Shown here in pieces: positions 31,141-31,178 of a stretch of DNA of 31,178 nucleotides. Origin of the DNA: Clostridiales bacterium UBA3680 (lineage in GTDB: Bacteria; Bacillota; Clostridia; Lachnospirales; CAG-274); assembly GCA_002372875.1 (NCBI GenBank), contig DFJD01000110.1, forward strand, positions 1 to 31,178. Direction: 5' to 3'. Position numbers and translations under genes: made by a program. How positions within the stretch are numbered: position 1 is the first letter of the stretch; every line of letters begins with the position of its first letter. The notes beneath the pieces are model-generated. The model was not told where the DNA came from. It searched no databases and was given only the letters and a program-made list of their open reading frames with translations.

Positions 31141-31178
31141 ACAAAAGCACCTCCATTAGAATTTCATCTCGTAATCGG

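Overview
The window looks like chromosomal DNA of a low-GC, fermentative Firmicute, most likely an uncultured gut-type member of the Clostridia. The reasons are strong AGGAGG-type ribosome sites, near-consensus sigma-A promoters, a PASTA-type class B penicillin-binding protein in a short mraZ-rsmH-ftsL-pbp cluster, RNase J next to a YlbF-family gene, a PPi-type phosphofructokinase and a secreted pectin methylesterase. No rRNA, tRNA, CRISPR array or prophage was seen. Assignment to a genus is not possible from the sequence alone.

Layout. (1) 1-312: the tail of an unidentified ORF running into a chain of hairpins that resembles the right end of an IS200/IS605-type element. (2) 433-3490: promoter, a large modular secreted pectinesterase, a 40-residue peptide gene and a terminator. 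(3) 3556-5094 (-): a sodium/solute symporter. (4) 5176-5990: a gene-free stretch of palindromes and one copy of a 117-bp-period repeat. (5) 5993-10680 (+): division and cell-wall cluster mraZ, rsmH, ftsL-like and a PASTA PBP, headed by a four-box MraZ operator. (6) 10691-11219: a MITE-like element and three tandem 117-bp repeats. (7) 11326-14992 (-): rmlD followed by a divergent fumarate reductase/succinate dehydrogenase C-A-B set. (8) 15132-15982 (+): a promoter, a short structured RNA ending in a terminator, and a DUF3800 gene read only past that terminator. (9) 16139-22467 (-): a tight seven-gene operon, cbiD-like, papain-like peptidase, malic enzyme, argH, yebC, a small membrane protein and an SPFH protein. 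(10) 22564-26416 (+): diguanylate cyclase, PPi-type phosphofructokinase and a YihY membrane protein. (11) 26504-26790: two more 117-bp repeats in the opposite orientation. (12) 26809-31140 (-): RNase J, ylbF, queF, an acyltransferase and an SDR reductase, mostly coupled by overlapping start and stop codons.

How it fits together. Most of the window is housekeeping: septum and wall synthesis, RNA turnover, queuosine, central carbon and arginine metabolism, and a membrane-bound electron-transfer complex. The parts that most deserve attention are the DUF3800 gene with its private terminated RNA leader (15132-15982), the three loci of the 117-bp palindromic repeat that keeps a 39-codon frame open, the divergent flavoprotein and four-histidine anchor complex, and the stand-alone CbiD-like gene that overlaps a papain-like cysteine peptidase gene.
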